From: Dysgonamonadaceae bacterium
GTDB lineage: Bacteria > Bacteroidota > Bacteroidia > Bacteroidales > Azobacteroidaceae
Length of the DNA stretch: 37,962 nucleotides
NCBI GenBank assembly: GCA_031269685.1
Contig: JAISYU010000108.1
Location: 1 to 37,962, forward strand
Reading direction: 5' to 3'
The notes beneath the pieces were generated by a model. It saw nothing but the letters and a program-made list of their open reading frames with translations, had not been told where the DNA came from and ran no database searches. Numbering within the stretch: position 1 is the first letter of the stretch; each line of letters begins with the position of its first letter. The position numbers and the translations under genes were made by a program. Below are positions 26,373 to 33,256 of the stretch, piece by piece.

Positions 26373-27767
26373 TTATTTGTCGGCAGGAAATTCTTTTCTG
26401 TTGATAAAGCATTTCCATATTTCGCTTAAATACCTGTTATTTCTGTCTTTGCCACCTAAGATATAGTAATAGACACCGTCGGGCGAGACGAGTGAGGCTG
26501 CGCCTTTTTGGAGTATTGTATAATCGTCGGGGCGGGTGACTTTCAGTGTATCATATTGCCATGTAATTCCCCCATCAATAGAGACATAGATGTATGGGTT
26601 AGATTGACCGTCATTTGCCACTTCGCCGTTAATTATGCGGAATTTGCCGTCATAATCAAAAATATTTGCTCTGGTCAGGGCTGGGAATAGTTTGGAGGTC
26701 TTCAGTTGAGCCCAGTTCAGACCGTCCTGAGTAGCCCATACAGTACCAAGTTGTTCATTTGCAGCCGATACACCGCCGATCAGAGTCAGGCTTCCTATAT
26801 TCTTTTCGCGACTGAAAGCGGAAATATCTCGAATTGGGAAATTATCTGGGATAGCATTACCGATAGACCATTCCACCAGGTTTTCCGTAAAGCCGAAAAC
26901 GTTTTGTCCATCTTTATTTAAGACCGCGCAAAAGCCTGCTTTTTGGATGGCGGCGGAGATTTGCGGCGTTTTAAGATAACCAAGTGCGCTGACAACGGGA
27001 TACGGTGTTTGATATTCGGTCCATTCTTTGACGTTATCGTTGGAAACAAACAACCTGCCGTCTTCGGTAACCGCATACGCTTTATTATCAGCCGCCTGAA
27101 TATCGCGAACGACAGTGTTATCCGGCAAATTATAGAGAGTAACCTCGCTCCAGTTTGCTACATCTTCCGATTGATAGACTTTTATGGAATCGTTGATTTT
27201 TGAAATAATATAATAGCCGTCATTCAGTGCAATTGCTTTAATGTCTTCTGTTTGCAGGAAATTTAGAGCGTCACCTTGTGCGATCTTCACGTACTGTGTT
27301 GAGTCGGGGTCAATTTGGTGAATATTTATTTCCAGGATATATTTTTTTATCCGTGTAGTATCGTTATTGTAGGGGAATGACCGGAAGATATACGGTGCTT
27401 GTGAAATATCGAGGGAGTCACCGTTTGAGATCCAGACGGTATCATTGGAAATCCGTTGCAGGTTATTGATACCGTAAGCGTTTGAGTAGGTTACGATAAC
27501 CTTATGATTGAAGACTGTACCGTAAGGCAGTGAGTCTCGATTGTAGATTTCGCCGACATATCCTTGCGAGCCTGTTTTGTTCTGGTTGATTGTAAAAACT
27601 GTTTTAGCGAGTGCGGGCACGGAATCGCTTGACAGGGAGAAGGAAAGAATATCTGCGTCGGTTTGGGGATAGTCGTCCCATTCTTTATCGCTGAGGCAGG
27701 CATTCAGGCACAGAAACAGCGCTGAGGAGAGTATGATTGCGAGTCTTTTATTTGAGAGAATCTTCAT
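26373..27767 (-). CDS. DUF6242-type lipoprotein
   Basis: The start at 27767 places the protein downstream of the TACTTTTG promoter at 27788-27795; an in-frame ATG at 27821 lies upstream of that promoter and is rejected. The 464-residue product begins MKILSNKRLAIILSSALFL and has a lipobox LNAC near residues 22-25, so it should be lipid-anchored. Residues about 28-140 look like an Ig-like sandwich (DADILSFSLSSDSVPAL, GTVFNHKVIVTYSNAYG), and the rest resembles a beta-propeller with sialidase-type repeats (WATQDGLNWAQL, YVSIDGGITWQYDT, FVSNDNVKEWTEY). This plan matches Bacteroidales DUF6242 proteins of unknown function. Confidence 0.85.
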   Translation of the reverse strand: MKILSNKRLAIILSSALFLCLNACLSDKEWDDYPQTDADILSFSLSSDSVPALAKTVFTINQNKTGSQGYVGEIYNRDSLPYGTVFNHKVIVTYSNAYGINNLQRISNDTVWISNGDSLDISQAPYIFRSFPYNNDTTRIKKYILEINIHQIDPDSTQYVKIAQGDALNFLQTEDIKAIALNDGYYIISKINDSIKVYQSEDVANWSEVTLYNLPDNTVVRDIQAADNKAYAVTEDGRLFVSNDNVKEWTEYQTPYPVVSALGYLKTPQISAAIQKAGFCAVLNKDGQNVFGFTENLVEWSIGNAIPDNFPIRDISAFSREKNIGSLTLIGGVSAANEQLGTVWATQDGLNWAQLKTSKLFPALTRANIFDYDGKFRIINGEVANDGQSNPYIYVSIDGGITWQYDTLKVTRPDDYTILQKGAASLVSPDGVYYYILGGKDRNNRYLSEIWKCFINRKEFPADK

Positions 27768-27787
27768 AGGAAACTTTTTTAAGACTG

Positions 27788-27795
27788 CAAAAGTA
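27788..27795 (-). promoter_or_regulatory. -7 element of the DUF6242 lipoprotein gene
   Basis: The minus strand reads TACTTTTG followed by CAGTC, 21 bases before the ATG at 27767. A CAAA (TTTG on the minus strand) at 27819-27822 is 23 bases away, slightly long. Confidence 0.65.
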
Positions 27796-27934
27796 GGAAC
27801 AATTTCGTGGATAACCGTCAAATGAGCGAATATTTATGGATTTTTATAGGTTTAGGGGGTAAGTTTACCGAAAAACGCATAGAATTTCACACTTTGCCGG
27901 CTACCATTGTGAAGCCTGCGAGTGAGATTGTCCT

Positions 27935-28426
27935 TTAAGAGTTGGTGTTTCTGCTTGGACGTGTAGTTCGATTGTTTTCTTTTTGTTCTTGTTGGTTGTT
28001 TTGTGGTCGTCTGTTGCCTTGTCCGCGTTGTTGCGACATTTCCTGCGCTTTTTTGCGATACAGTTCTAACTGTTCTTTGGATAGGACTTTAGCGACTGCG
28101 GCTTCTTTTTGTGCATTAAGTTCCCGCATTTTTTTGGATAATTTCTCGCGTGCTGCTTGCCGTTGTTCATTGCTTACATTTTCGTTCCGTTCGCGGTTTT
28201 GGAACATTTCTTGTTGTTTTTTTGCGAAGGCGACATTAATTGAATCGACCCGTTTGGTTTGTTTTTCGTTGAGGTTGAGTTCTTTTGTCATCCATTCTGT
28301 TTGTCTTTTCGCCGCGTTTTGCGGGTCAAAGTTACCGTTACCGGGACCGCGTCTCTCTCTTTGGTTTTGGGCGTAAATCACTGTTGAGAGACACAGTAAT
28401 ACAGCCATAATGAGCATCTTTTTCAT
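27935..28426 (-). CDS. Exported DUF4890 / LTXXQ-like protein
   Basis: This 163-residue protein has a signal peptide (MKKMLIMAVLLCLSTVIYAQ) and a charged, helical mature part. The segment KELNLNEKQTKRVDSINVAFAKKQQEMF followed by VAKVLSKEQLELYRKK has the two-helix spacing of CpxP/Spy-type LTXXQ proteins, and the glutamine- and arginine-rich tail is typical of the Bacteroidales DUF4890 group. A periplasmic chaperone-like or metal-stress role is possible but unproven. It is 70 bases downstream of atpG on the same strand and may be read from the atpG promoter, since I see no clear -7 element of its own. Confidence 0.82.
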   Translation of the reverse strand: MKKMLIMAVLLCLSTVIYAQNQRERRGPGNGNFDPQNAAKRQTEWMTKELNLNEKQTKRVDSINVAFAKKQQEMFQNRERNENVSNEQRQAAREKLSKKMRELNAQKEAAVAKVLSKEQLELYRKKAQEMSQQRGQGNRRPQNNQQEQKENNRTTRPSRNTNS

Positions 28427-28496
28427 AAGAATTCATATTAAAAGTAAAATGATACGCATATATTGACTGACGGTTGCGGTCAAGGTTTAAATGCTA

Positions 28497-29366
28497 TTAT
28501 TTGAGGGCTTCGGAACCGCCGACAATATCGAGCAGTTCGCTGGTTATAGATTGTTGTCGTTGTTTATTAAACTGCACATTGAGGTCTGTCAGAATATCTT
28601 CTGCGTTATCGGTAGCGATTTGCATAGCCATCATTCTGGCGGCTTGTTCGGCAGTAGCGGAGTCGAGTAATGCGGCGTAAATTTTCATTCTCAACAGTTT
28701 AGGCAACAGTTCATTAAGGACGGCATACTTATCTGGTTCGATAAGATAATCGGTTGTAGTTGTTTTTTCGTGTTTTTGAATTGTGAATGGCAGGAAATCT
28801 TCTTTGACAGGGATCTGTACGGCAGCGTTTTTGAAATGGTTATATATAATTTCTACATGGTCGATTCTATGTTCGTTGAATTCGTTTATAATATTATCTG
28901 CAAATGTTTTAGCGTCCGTGTAATTAGGCTTATCAATTAGGGACACAAAACTACCTGCGACATTGAGATTCACATCAAGTTTACGCACAGCGTCTTCCAC
29001 TTTTTTCCCAACTGGATAGACGTCGATTTCGCAGCCGGCATCTTGGTATCTACGTATGGTTTCCAGCATTGATTTTATTGTGTTAGAGTTAAAAACGCCA
29101 CACAGGCTGGAGTTAGAAGAGATAGCGACGATCGCGACGCGGCAATGTCGGCGTCTCTCCATGAGTGGCGAATTTAGACCTTCGAGGCATGATTCTGCGA
29201 ACCTGTTCAATATACCTTCAAGCCGTTGTTTGTAGGGTATAAACCGTTCCATATTAGACTGAGCCTTACGCAGTTTAGCGGAGGAGACCATCTTCATAGC
29301 GGAAGTAATTTTCTGCGTAGACTTGACAGAATTTATTCGGCTCTTAATTTCTTTCAGTGAGGACAT
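28497..29366 (-). CDS. atpG: F1F0 ATP synthase subunit gamma
   Basis: Gamma is the rotating central shaft inside the alpha-beta hexamer. The 289 residues have both conserved ends: the N-terminal helix SSLKEIKSRINSVKSTQKIT with AMKMVSSAKLRKAQ, and the C-terminal helix DSATAEQAARMMAMQIATDNA with QFNKQRQQSITSELLDIVGG. A Rossmann-like middle (VAIVAISSNSSLCGVFN) is present. It has its own canonical promoter and no other atp gene beside it, although in most Bacteroidales it directly follows atpA. Confidence 0.96.
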   Translation of the reverse strand: MSSLKEIKSRINSVKSTQKITSAMKMVSSAKLRKAQSNMERFIPYKQRLEGILNRFAESCLEGLNSPLMERRRHCRVAIVAISSNSSLCGVFNSNTIKSMLETIRRYQDAGCEIDVYPVGKKVEDAVRKLDVNLNVAGSFVSLIDKPNYTDAKTFADNIINEFNEHRIDHVEIIYNHFKNAAVQIPVKEDFLPFTIQKHEKTTTTDYLIEPDKYAVLNELLPKLLRMKIYAALLDSATAEQAARMMAMQIATDNAEDILTDLNVQFNKQRQQSITSELLDIVGGSEALK

Positions 29367-29386
29367 ATTTTCATGAAAAATTTCTG

Positions 29387-29417
29387 CAAAGATATATTTT
29401 TTTTATGAAACAACAAA
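29387..29417 (-). promoter_or_regulatory. Promoter of atpG
   Basis: On the minus strand TTTG (29417-29414), a 19-base spacer and TATCTTTG (29394-29387) fit the consensus exactly. It supports independent transcription of atpG. Confidence 0.85.
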
Positions 29418-29440
29418 ATAGCAATGTGAACTTGGCAATT

Positions 29441-29512
29441 AAGAGTGGTAAGTGAAGAACGGGGAGTGATGAGTGAAGAACTAAGAGTGAAGAGTGAAGA
29501 ATTAAAAATTCA
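29441..29512. repeat. Inverted copy of the 42-bp repeat unit
   Basis: The sequence here, rich in AGTGATGAGTGAAGAACTAA and related words, is the reverse complement of the unit tandemly repeated from 29603. The opposed copies could fold into a long hairpin, or may mark an inversion edge. Confidence 0.8.
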
Positions 29513-29602
29513 GAGTTATGAACTGAAAATTAGGAAATATAAAACAGAAATTCAAGATTCCCACTTGCCATTCTAATTCCCTGACTTACAATTCCCCAAT
29601 TC

Positions 29603-29945
29603 CAACTCATCACTCTTAGTTCTTCACTCATCACTCTTAGTTCTTCACTCATCACTCCCAAAATTCAACTCATCACTCTTAGTTCTTCACTCATCACTCC
29701 CCAATTCCCACTTATTACTCTTAGTTCTTCACTCATCACTCCCAAAATTCAACTCATCACTCTTAGTTCTTCACTCATCACTCCCAAAATTCAACTCATC
29801 ACTCTTAGTTCTTCACTTATCACTCCCCAATTTCAACTCATCACTCTTAGTTCTTCACTTACCACTCCCCAATTTCAACTCATCACTCTTAGTTCTTCAC
29901 TCATCACTCCCAAATTTCAACTCATCACTCTTAATTCTTCACTTT
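29603..29945. repeat. 42-bp tandem array (nine core copies)
   Basis: The core CACTCTTAGTTCTTCAC starts at 29611, 29632, 29674, 29716, 29758, 29800, 29842, 29884 and 29926 with a few mismatches. Steps are 21 once and then 42 seven times, so the unit is 42 bp and contains two related 21-bp halves (CACTCTTAGTTCTTCACTCAT and ACTCATCACTCCC-type). I see no coding potential in the stretch from 29418 to 30038 apart from this array and the promoter that follows. Confidence 0.93.
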
Positions 29946-29990
29946 TTCCTCTTAACCCTTATAAAAGGAGAAATTTTTTTGAAAAAACGC

Positions 29991-30019
29991 TTGTATATCC
30001 GAAAATTTATTTACCTTTG
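29991..30019 (+). promoter_or_regulatory. Promoter before the 21-bp array
   Basis: CTTG (TTG at 29991-29993), an 18-base spacer and TACCTTTG at 30012-30019 followed by CAGCC. The first ATG downstream is 30039. Confidence 0.7.
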
Positions 30020-30038
30020 CAGCCAAAATATCGTATAG

Positions 30039-30395
30039 ATGATTAATAAAGTCGCATATATACTGCTTTTAACGCTTATTATCGTAAGTAATAAGGTCTA
30101 CATACGCTTACTTGGCGTCAGGGCGCGCAACTTTGGCGCCCAGGCGCGCAACTTTGGCGCCCAGGCGCGCAACTTTGGCGCCCAGGCGCGCAACTTTGGC
30201 GTCAGGGCGCGCAACTTTGGCGTCAGGGCGCGCAACTTTGGCGTCGGCGCGCGCAACTTTGGCGCCCAGGCGCGCAACTTTGGCGCCCAGGCGCGCAACT
30301 TTGGCGCCCAGGCGCGCAACTTTGGCGTACTTTCTCCCGTATTATTATTGATAACGATAAACAGCAGCGTATTGTACACGAAAGAAGGCGTATAG
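30039..30395 (+). CDS. Possible heptapeptide-repeat peptide, unproven
   Basis: The frame starts at the first ATG after a good promoter and encodes 118 residues: a hydrophobic N-terminus (VAYILLLTLIIVS near residues 5-17), a basic turn, then ten copies of the heptad ARNFGAQ or ARNFGVR, then a hydrophobic and polar tail. The hydrophobic leader and repeat suggest a membrane-anchored or exported repeat peptide. Against this, the 21-bp unit contains no stop in several frames on both strands, so an open frame is expected by chance, and there is no independent coding sign. An untranslated repeat RNA is equally possible. Confidence 0.3.
   Translation: MINKVAYILLLTLIIVSNKVYIRLLGVRARNFGAQARNFGAQARNFGAQARNFGVRARNFGVRARNFGVGARNFGAQARNFGAQARNFGAQARNFGVLSPVLLLITINSSVLYTKEGV
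30114..30328. repeat. GC-rich 21-bp tandem array (ten copies)
   Basis: Units begin with GGCG at 30114 and every 21 bases to 30303, with a partial unit at 30324. The unit is GGCGCCCAGG followed by CGCGCAACTTT; copies 1, 5 and 6 have GGCGTCAGGG and copy 7 has GGCGTCGGCG. Internal GGCGCC and GCGCGC are self-complementary, so RNA from it could fold strongly. Its composition is far more GC-rich than the flanks. Confidence 0.96.
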
Positions 30396-30520
30396 TATAT
30401 GAAAGAAAACGTATAACAAATAAATAATAGCGTATGATAAACAAAAGAAAACGTACAATAAACAAAAGAAAGCGTGTTGTTAATGAGAAAAAGTGTATAA
30501 TTAATAAAATTAAGTATTAA
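30366..30520. repeat. AT-rich degenerate 21-bp repeat in phase with the GC-rich array
   Basis: Units beginning RRCGTA or similar start at 30366, 30387, 30408, 30429, 30450, 30471, 30492 and 30513, all 21 bases apart, and most end in AAAGAA. The first is exactly 42 bases after the last GGCG of the GC-rich array, so both share one phase. The array runs up to the ATG at 30521. Confidence 0.88.
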
Positions 30521-31189
30521 ATGGCGAAAAAAAAGAAGTATTATTTGCCAAAGGCGTTTGCAGAACTTACGTCATGGCTTCGAAATTTCATAGAAACGCT
30601 TGCAGAGCATCCTACAAGGTTTGGTGTGCCAAAAGATGTGTTTGATGACCTTGAAGAAAAAGCATCAGAATTCTATGATGCCAATATTGTTGCAGACAGT
30701 CACAATGCGGGAAAGGTAGACAAGGCTCTGCGCAGGGATAAGGCAAACACAGTTAGCAAAGCTGTGCGTAATGTCGTTAACAGGTATCTTCGGTACAATG
30801 ATGATATTACTGATGACCAAAAGGTTAACCTTGGGATTCCAGTTCGTGACATCATAAAAACGAACATTGACCCTCCCAAAACCTATCCCGGCATGACGTT
30901 GAGGATAAATGACTATATGAATATCTCCATCTCTTTACGGGAACCGGGATCCAAAAGTAAGGCTAAACCCTACGGAACAATAGGCGCCCTGATAAAGTAC
31001 GATGTCCTCGATGCCAAGCCCCTGGACCATACGCAACTATCCAGAAGCGTGCTCGCTACTCGTACCCCGCGAATTATTAGATTTCCAGCGAGCGAACGTG
31101 GTTGCACCGCTTACATATCCGCCGCATGGCAAAACGAAAAAGGCGAAACAGGACCCTGGACCCTCATTCAAAGTATCCTGATTCCATAA
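30521..31189 (+). CDS. Uncharacterised two-domain protein
   Basis: The 222-residue protein has no signal peptide and begins with a lysine run (MAKKKKYYLP). Residues about 10-95 are helical and charged (AFAELTSWLRNFIETLAEHP and VSKAVRNVVNRYLRYN). Residues about 110-222 look like a small beta-sandwich ending TAYISAAWQNEKGETGPWT-LIQSILIP, similar in style to a fibronectin type III domain. This architecture resembles a group of uncharacterised Bacteroidota proteins I recall, but I can name no family. The only upstream signal is the AT-rich 21-bp array; the promoter at 29991-30019 may serve it. A strong hairpin terminator follows. Confidence 0.85.
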   Translation: MAKKKKYYLPKAFAELTSWLRNFIETLAEHPTRFGVPKDVFDDLEEKASEFYDANIVADSHNAGKVDKALRRDKANTVSKAVRNVVNRYLRYNDDITDDQKVNLGIPVRDIIKTNIDPPKTYPGMTLRINDYMNISISLREPGSKSKAKPYGTIGALIKYDVLDAKPLDHTQLSRSVLATRTPRIIRFPASERGCTAYISAAWQNEKGETGPWTLIQSILIP

Positions 31190-31204
31190 CCAAACAGTAA
31201 CAAA

Positions 31205-31239
31205 AGCAGGGGGAAACAATAATATTGCTCCCCCCTGCT
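31205..31239. terminator. Bidirectional terminator between convergent genes
   Basis: AGCAGGGGG (31205-31213) pairs with CCCCCTGCT (31231-31239). It lies between the stop of the 30521 gene and the stop of the convergent HTH gene. Confidence 0.8.
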
Positions 31240-31256
31240 CAATAATTAGTTCTACA

Positions 31257-31535
31257 TCAGATGCCTGATGCGACCGTGCCTACGTTGTGACTGCTCTCGC
31301 CAAGTATCACCAACGCCCTTTCCAAAATTGTGGAATCATCAAGAATAACTACACCACCATCAGGACCAGGCTCAATGTGGATGCCTCCCTTGTCCCCAGT
31401 CACAGGATTGACCGCCCCAAAGTAGTTTCTAACCGTCTCCTCCGATAAACCTAACTCGGCGGCAATACGACTGATACTGCCGTGCGGTAAACTGTCCTTG
31501 ATTCTCCTAAGCTCATTAAATGAAATCGTTTTCAT
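31257..31535 (-). CDS. Small helix-turn-helix DNA-binding protein
   Basis: The 92 residues match a short Bacteroidales DNA-binding protein type. The N-terminal part (SFNELRRIKDSLPHGSISRI) leads into an HTH, SRIAAELGLSEETVRNYFG near residues 22-40, with recognition helix ETVRNYF. The C-terminal part is a conserved GGIHIEPGPDGGVVILDDST segment ending in ERALVILGE. Targets are unknown. It is encoded downstream of the PAP2 gene on the same strand with a 19-base gap, so the two may be one unit. Confidence 0.85.
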   Translation of the reverse strand: MKTISFNELRRIKDSLPHGSISRIAAELGLSEETVRNYFGAVNPVTGDKGGIHIEPGPDGGVVILDDSTILERALVILGESSHNVGTVASGI

Positions 31536-31554
31536 GCGTAAAAAAATTATGCGT

Positions 31555-32259
31555 TTATAAAAATTTTAGTTTAATCCATTGATCGTGAAGTAAAAACAAT
31601 ATGATAACGTGAAGCCAAAAAACCGCGCCTAACAACGTCGATCCCCTCCTAACACTACACAAAACCGACCCCTCAGGCAAAATCTTCGCCCATCGCTGAC
31701 GACCATACATGTACAGATGGTAGATTCCATAACCTACCATCCCTCCAACTACCCATCCAACTATAACATCCGATATGAAGTGTCGCCCAAGGTAAATCCT
31801 TGAATAACCCATAAGTAATGCAAAAAGCAAAATTGATACAGTGAAAAACCTGTTCCGAAAAACTAATGCAGTAAATACAGCAAAGCCCATCGAATTCGTC
31901 GCATGACCCGAAATAAAGCCGTAACCACTTCCCCGATACTCGTAATCCCCGTACCGGAAAACATCTACAATGTCGCGAAAATCAGGGTGGTTCGTAGGGC
32001 GTAACCGCTGGAAAAATGGCTTGAAAACGTGAGATGACAACTGGTCGCAAACCAATACCAATAACGCTATCGCAAGGATTGCACATAATATCTCCCGCCA
32101 TTTCCGATGCCATACAAAAAAGAAAATGAAACAAAGGTAAAATATTACCCATGTCCATTTATACGTGTAAAGATAAAAGAAGTTGTCCAATATAACCGAG
32201 TCACTGCCGTTCAGCGCAAAGAATAGTCCGCGTTCCAATATCAATTCTTTTTCAAGCAT
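31555..32259 (-). CDS. PAP2-family membrane phosphatase
   Basis: This 234-residue integral membrane protein should dephosphorylate a lipid (di)phosphate at the membrane, such as undecaprenyl diphosphate or a phosphatidic acid. All three PAP2 motifs are present: KPFFQRLRP at 80-88 (K-x6-RP), SGHAT with SGH at 117-119, and SRIYLGRHFISD at 153-164 (SR-x5-H-x3-D). About five hydrophobic helices are visible. The exact substrate is not decided by sequence. A HTH gene follows on the same strand. Confidence 0.92.
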   Translation of the reverse strand: MLEKELILERGLFFALNGSDSVILDNFFYLYTYKWTWVIFYLCFIFFFVWHRKWREILCAILAIALLVLVCDQLSSHVFKPFFQRLRPTNHPDFRDIVDVFRYGDYEYRGSGYGFISGHATNSMGFAVFTALVFRNRFFTVSILLFALLMGYSRIYLGRHFISDVIVGWVVGGMVGYGIYHLYMYGRQRWAKILPEGSVLCSVRRGSTLLGAVFWLHVIILFLLHDQWIKLKFL

Positions 32260-32379
32260 ATATTAATTTGTTATAATCTATGAGCGTTCTTAGAGCGCAA
32301 CAAAGTAACAAACAAAAATCTACATATCCAAAATTCTTGTGGTTAAATAATGTTAATGTGGGAAAAATAACCAATTTAC

Positions 32380-32410
32380 TTGCGTAATAAAAAAATAAGT
32401 CGTACCTTTG
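32380..32410 (+). promoter_or_regulatory. Promoter of rplU-rpmA
   Basis: CTTG (TTG at 32380-32382), a 20-base spacer and TACCTTTG at 32403-32410. The leader to the rplU ATG is about 80 bases, long compared with other units here, and could hold a regulatory structure. Confidence 0.82.
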
Positions 32411-32495
32411 CAGCCTCAAATCCTAAAGGGTAGTTAAAGCGAAGGCGAAATATTCCCCCTCCACCCCCGGATATAACATATTTACATTAAAGAAA

Positions 32496-32810
32496 ATGTT
32501 TGTAATAGTGGACATTCAGGGTCAACAATTCAAAGTAGAAAAAGACCAACAATTGTTCGTTCATCGCCTCAAAGGCGAAGCAGGAGCCCAAGTGGAATTT
32601 GAAAAAGTTCTGCTGGTAAACAGTGACGGGACTGTAAAAGTAGGCGCACCCGTAATCAAAGACGCCAAAGTAACAGCGGAAATCGTACAACCCCTCGTAA
32701 AAGGAGATAAAGTACTGATTTTCCACAAAAAGAGAAGAAAAGGTTACCGTAAACTAAACGGTCACCGTCAGCAATTCTCGCAAATCGTGATAAAAGAAAT
32801 TATTGCTTAA
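32496..32810 (+). CDS. rplU: 50S ribosomal protein L21
   Basis: L21 binds 23S rRNA in the large subunit. The 104 residues fit the family: [21 protein letters not shown] at the N-terminus, [18 protein letters not shown] in the middle, and the basic end [21 protein letters not shown] with FSQIVIKEI. It is followed after 18 bases by rpmA, the near-universal arrangement. Confidence 0.97.
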   Translation: MFVIVDIQGQQFKVEKDQQLFVHRLKGEAGAQVEFEKVLLVNSDGTVKVGAPVIKDAKVTAEIVQPLVKGDKVLIFHKKRRKGYRKLNGHRQQFSQIVIKEIIA

Positions 32811-32828
32811 CTTTTAAAATCGTAAAAA

Positions 32829-33089
32829 ATGGCACATAAAAAAGGAGTCGGTAGTTCTAAAAACGGTCGCGAATCGCACAGTAAACGATTAGGACTGAAA
32901 ATTTTTGGCGGCGAAATCTGCAAAGCCGGCAATATTATCATTCGCCAGAGAGGTACGCAACATCACCCAGGTCTGAATGTGGGTATTGGTAAAGATCATA
33001 CCCTGTTCGCACTTATAGACGGAAAAGTGTCGTTCAGAAAAAGAAGAAACGACAGATCTTACGTTTCTGTGGAACCCCTAACGGTTTGA
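32829..33089 (+). CDS. rpmA: 50S ribosomal protein L27
   Basis: L27 reaches the peptidyl-transferase centre with its N-terminus. The 86 residues start [20 protein letters not shown], without the cleaved N-terminal extension found in Firmicutes, and continue [24 protein letters not shown] and [20 protein letters not shown]. The length and sequence are typical. Confidence 0.97.
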   Translation: MAHKKGVGSSKNGRESHSKRLGLKIFGGEICKAGNIIIRQRGTQHHPGLNVGIGKDHTLFALIDGKVSFRKRRNDRSYVSVEPLTV

Positions 33090-33149
33090 TGTAAGACAGT
33101 ACTCCTGTTGGAGTAAAGTGGAGAAATAGTTTCAATAATAATTAATTTA

Positions 33150-33191
33150 AATCGAACTCCTAAAGAAATAAAAAACTTTAGGAGTTCGATT
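33150..33191 (+). terminator. Terminator of rplU-rpmA
   Basis: AATCGAACTCCTAAAG (33150-33165) pairs perfectly over 16 bases with CTTTAGGAGTTCGATT (33176-33191) around a ten-base A-rich loop. Confidence 0.85.
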
Positions 33192-33227
33192 CTTATAGTA
33201 TATTTTCCGTCCGTGAATTATTTTCTT

Positions 33228-33235
33228 TACCTTTG
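33228..33235 (+). promoter_or_regulatory. -7 element of the DUF5103-trmD unit
   Basis: TACCTTTG followed by CAGG. It covers the in-frame TTG at 33233, which therefore cannot be the start; the ATG at 33257 is used. Confidence 0.72.
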
Positions 33236-33256
33236 CAGGAAATATTTCCCACGATT

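Noticed and set aside
27768-27821. Upstream ATG for the DUF6242 lipoprotein
   Set aside because: It is upstream of the -7 element and would bury the lipoprotein signal.
30114-30328. CRISPR-like array
   Set aside because: Units abut with no spacers; it is a simple 21-bp tandem repeat.
30098-30465. Minus-strand frames such as KLRAWAP or QSCAPGR repeats
   Set aside because: The 21-bp unit has no stop in these frames, so openness is automatic; no minus-strand promoter was found.
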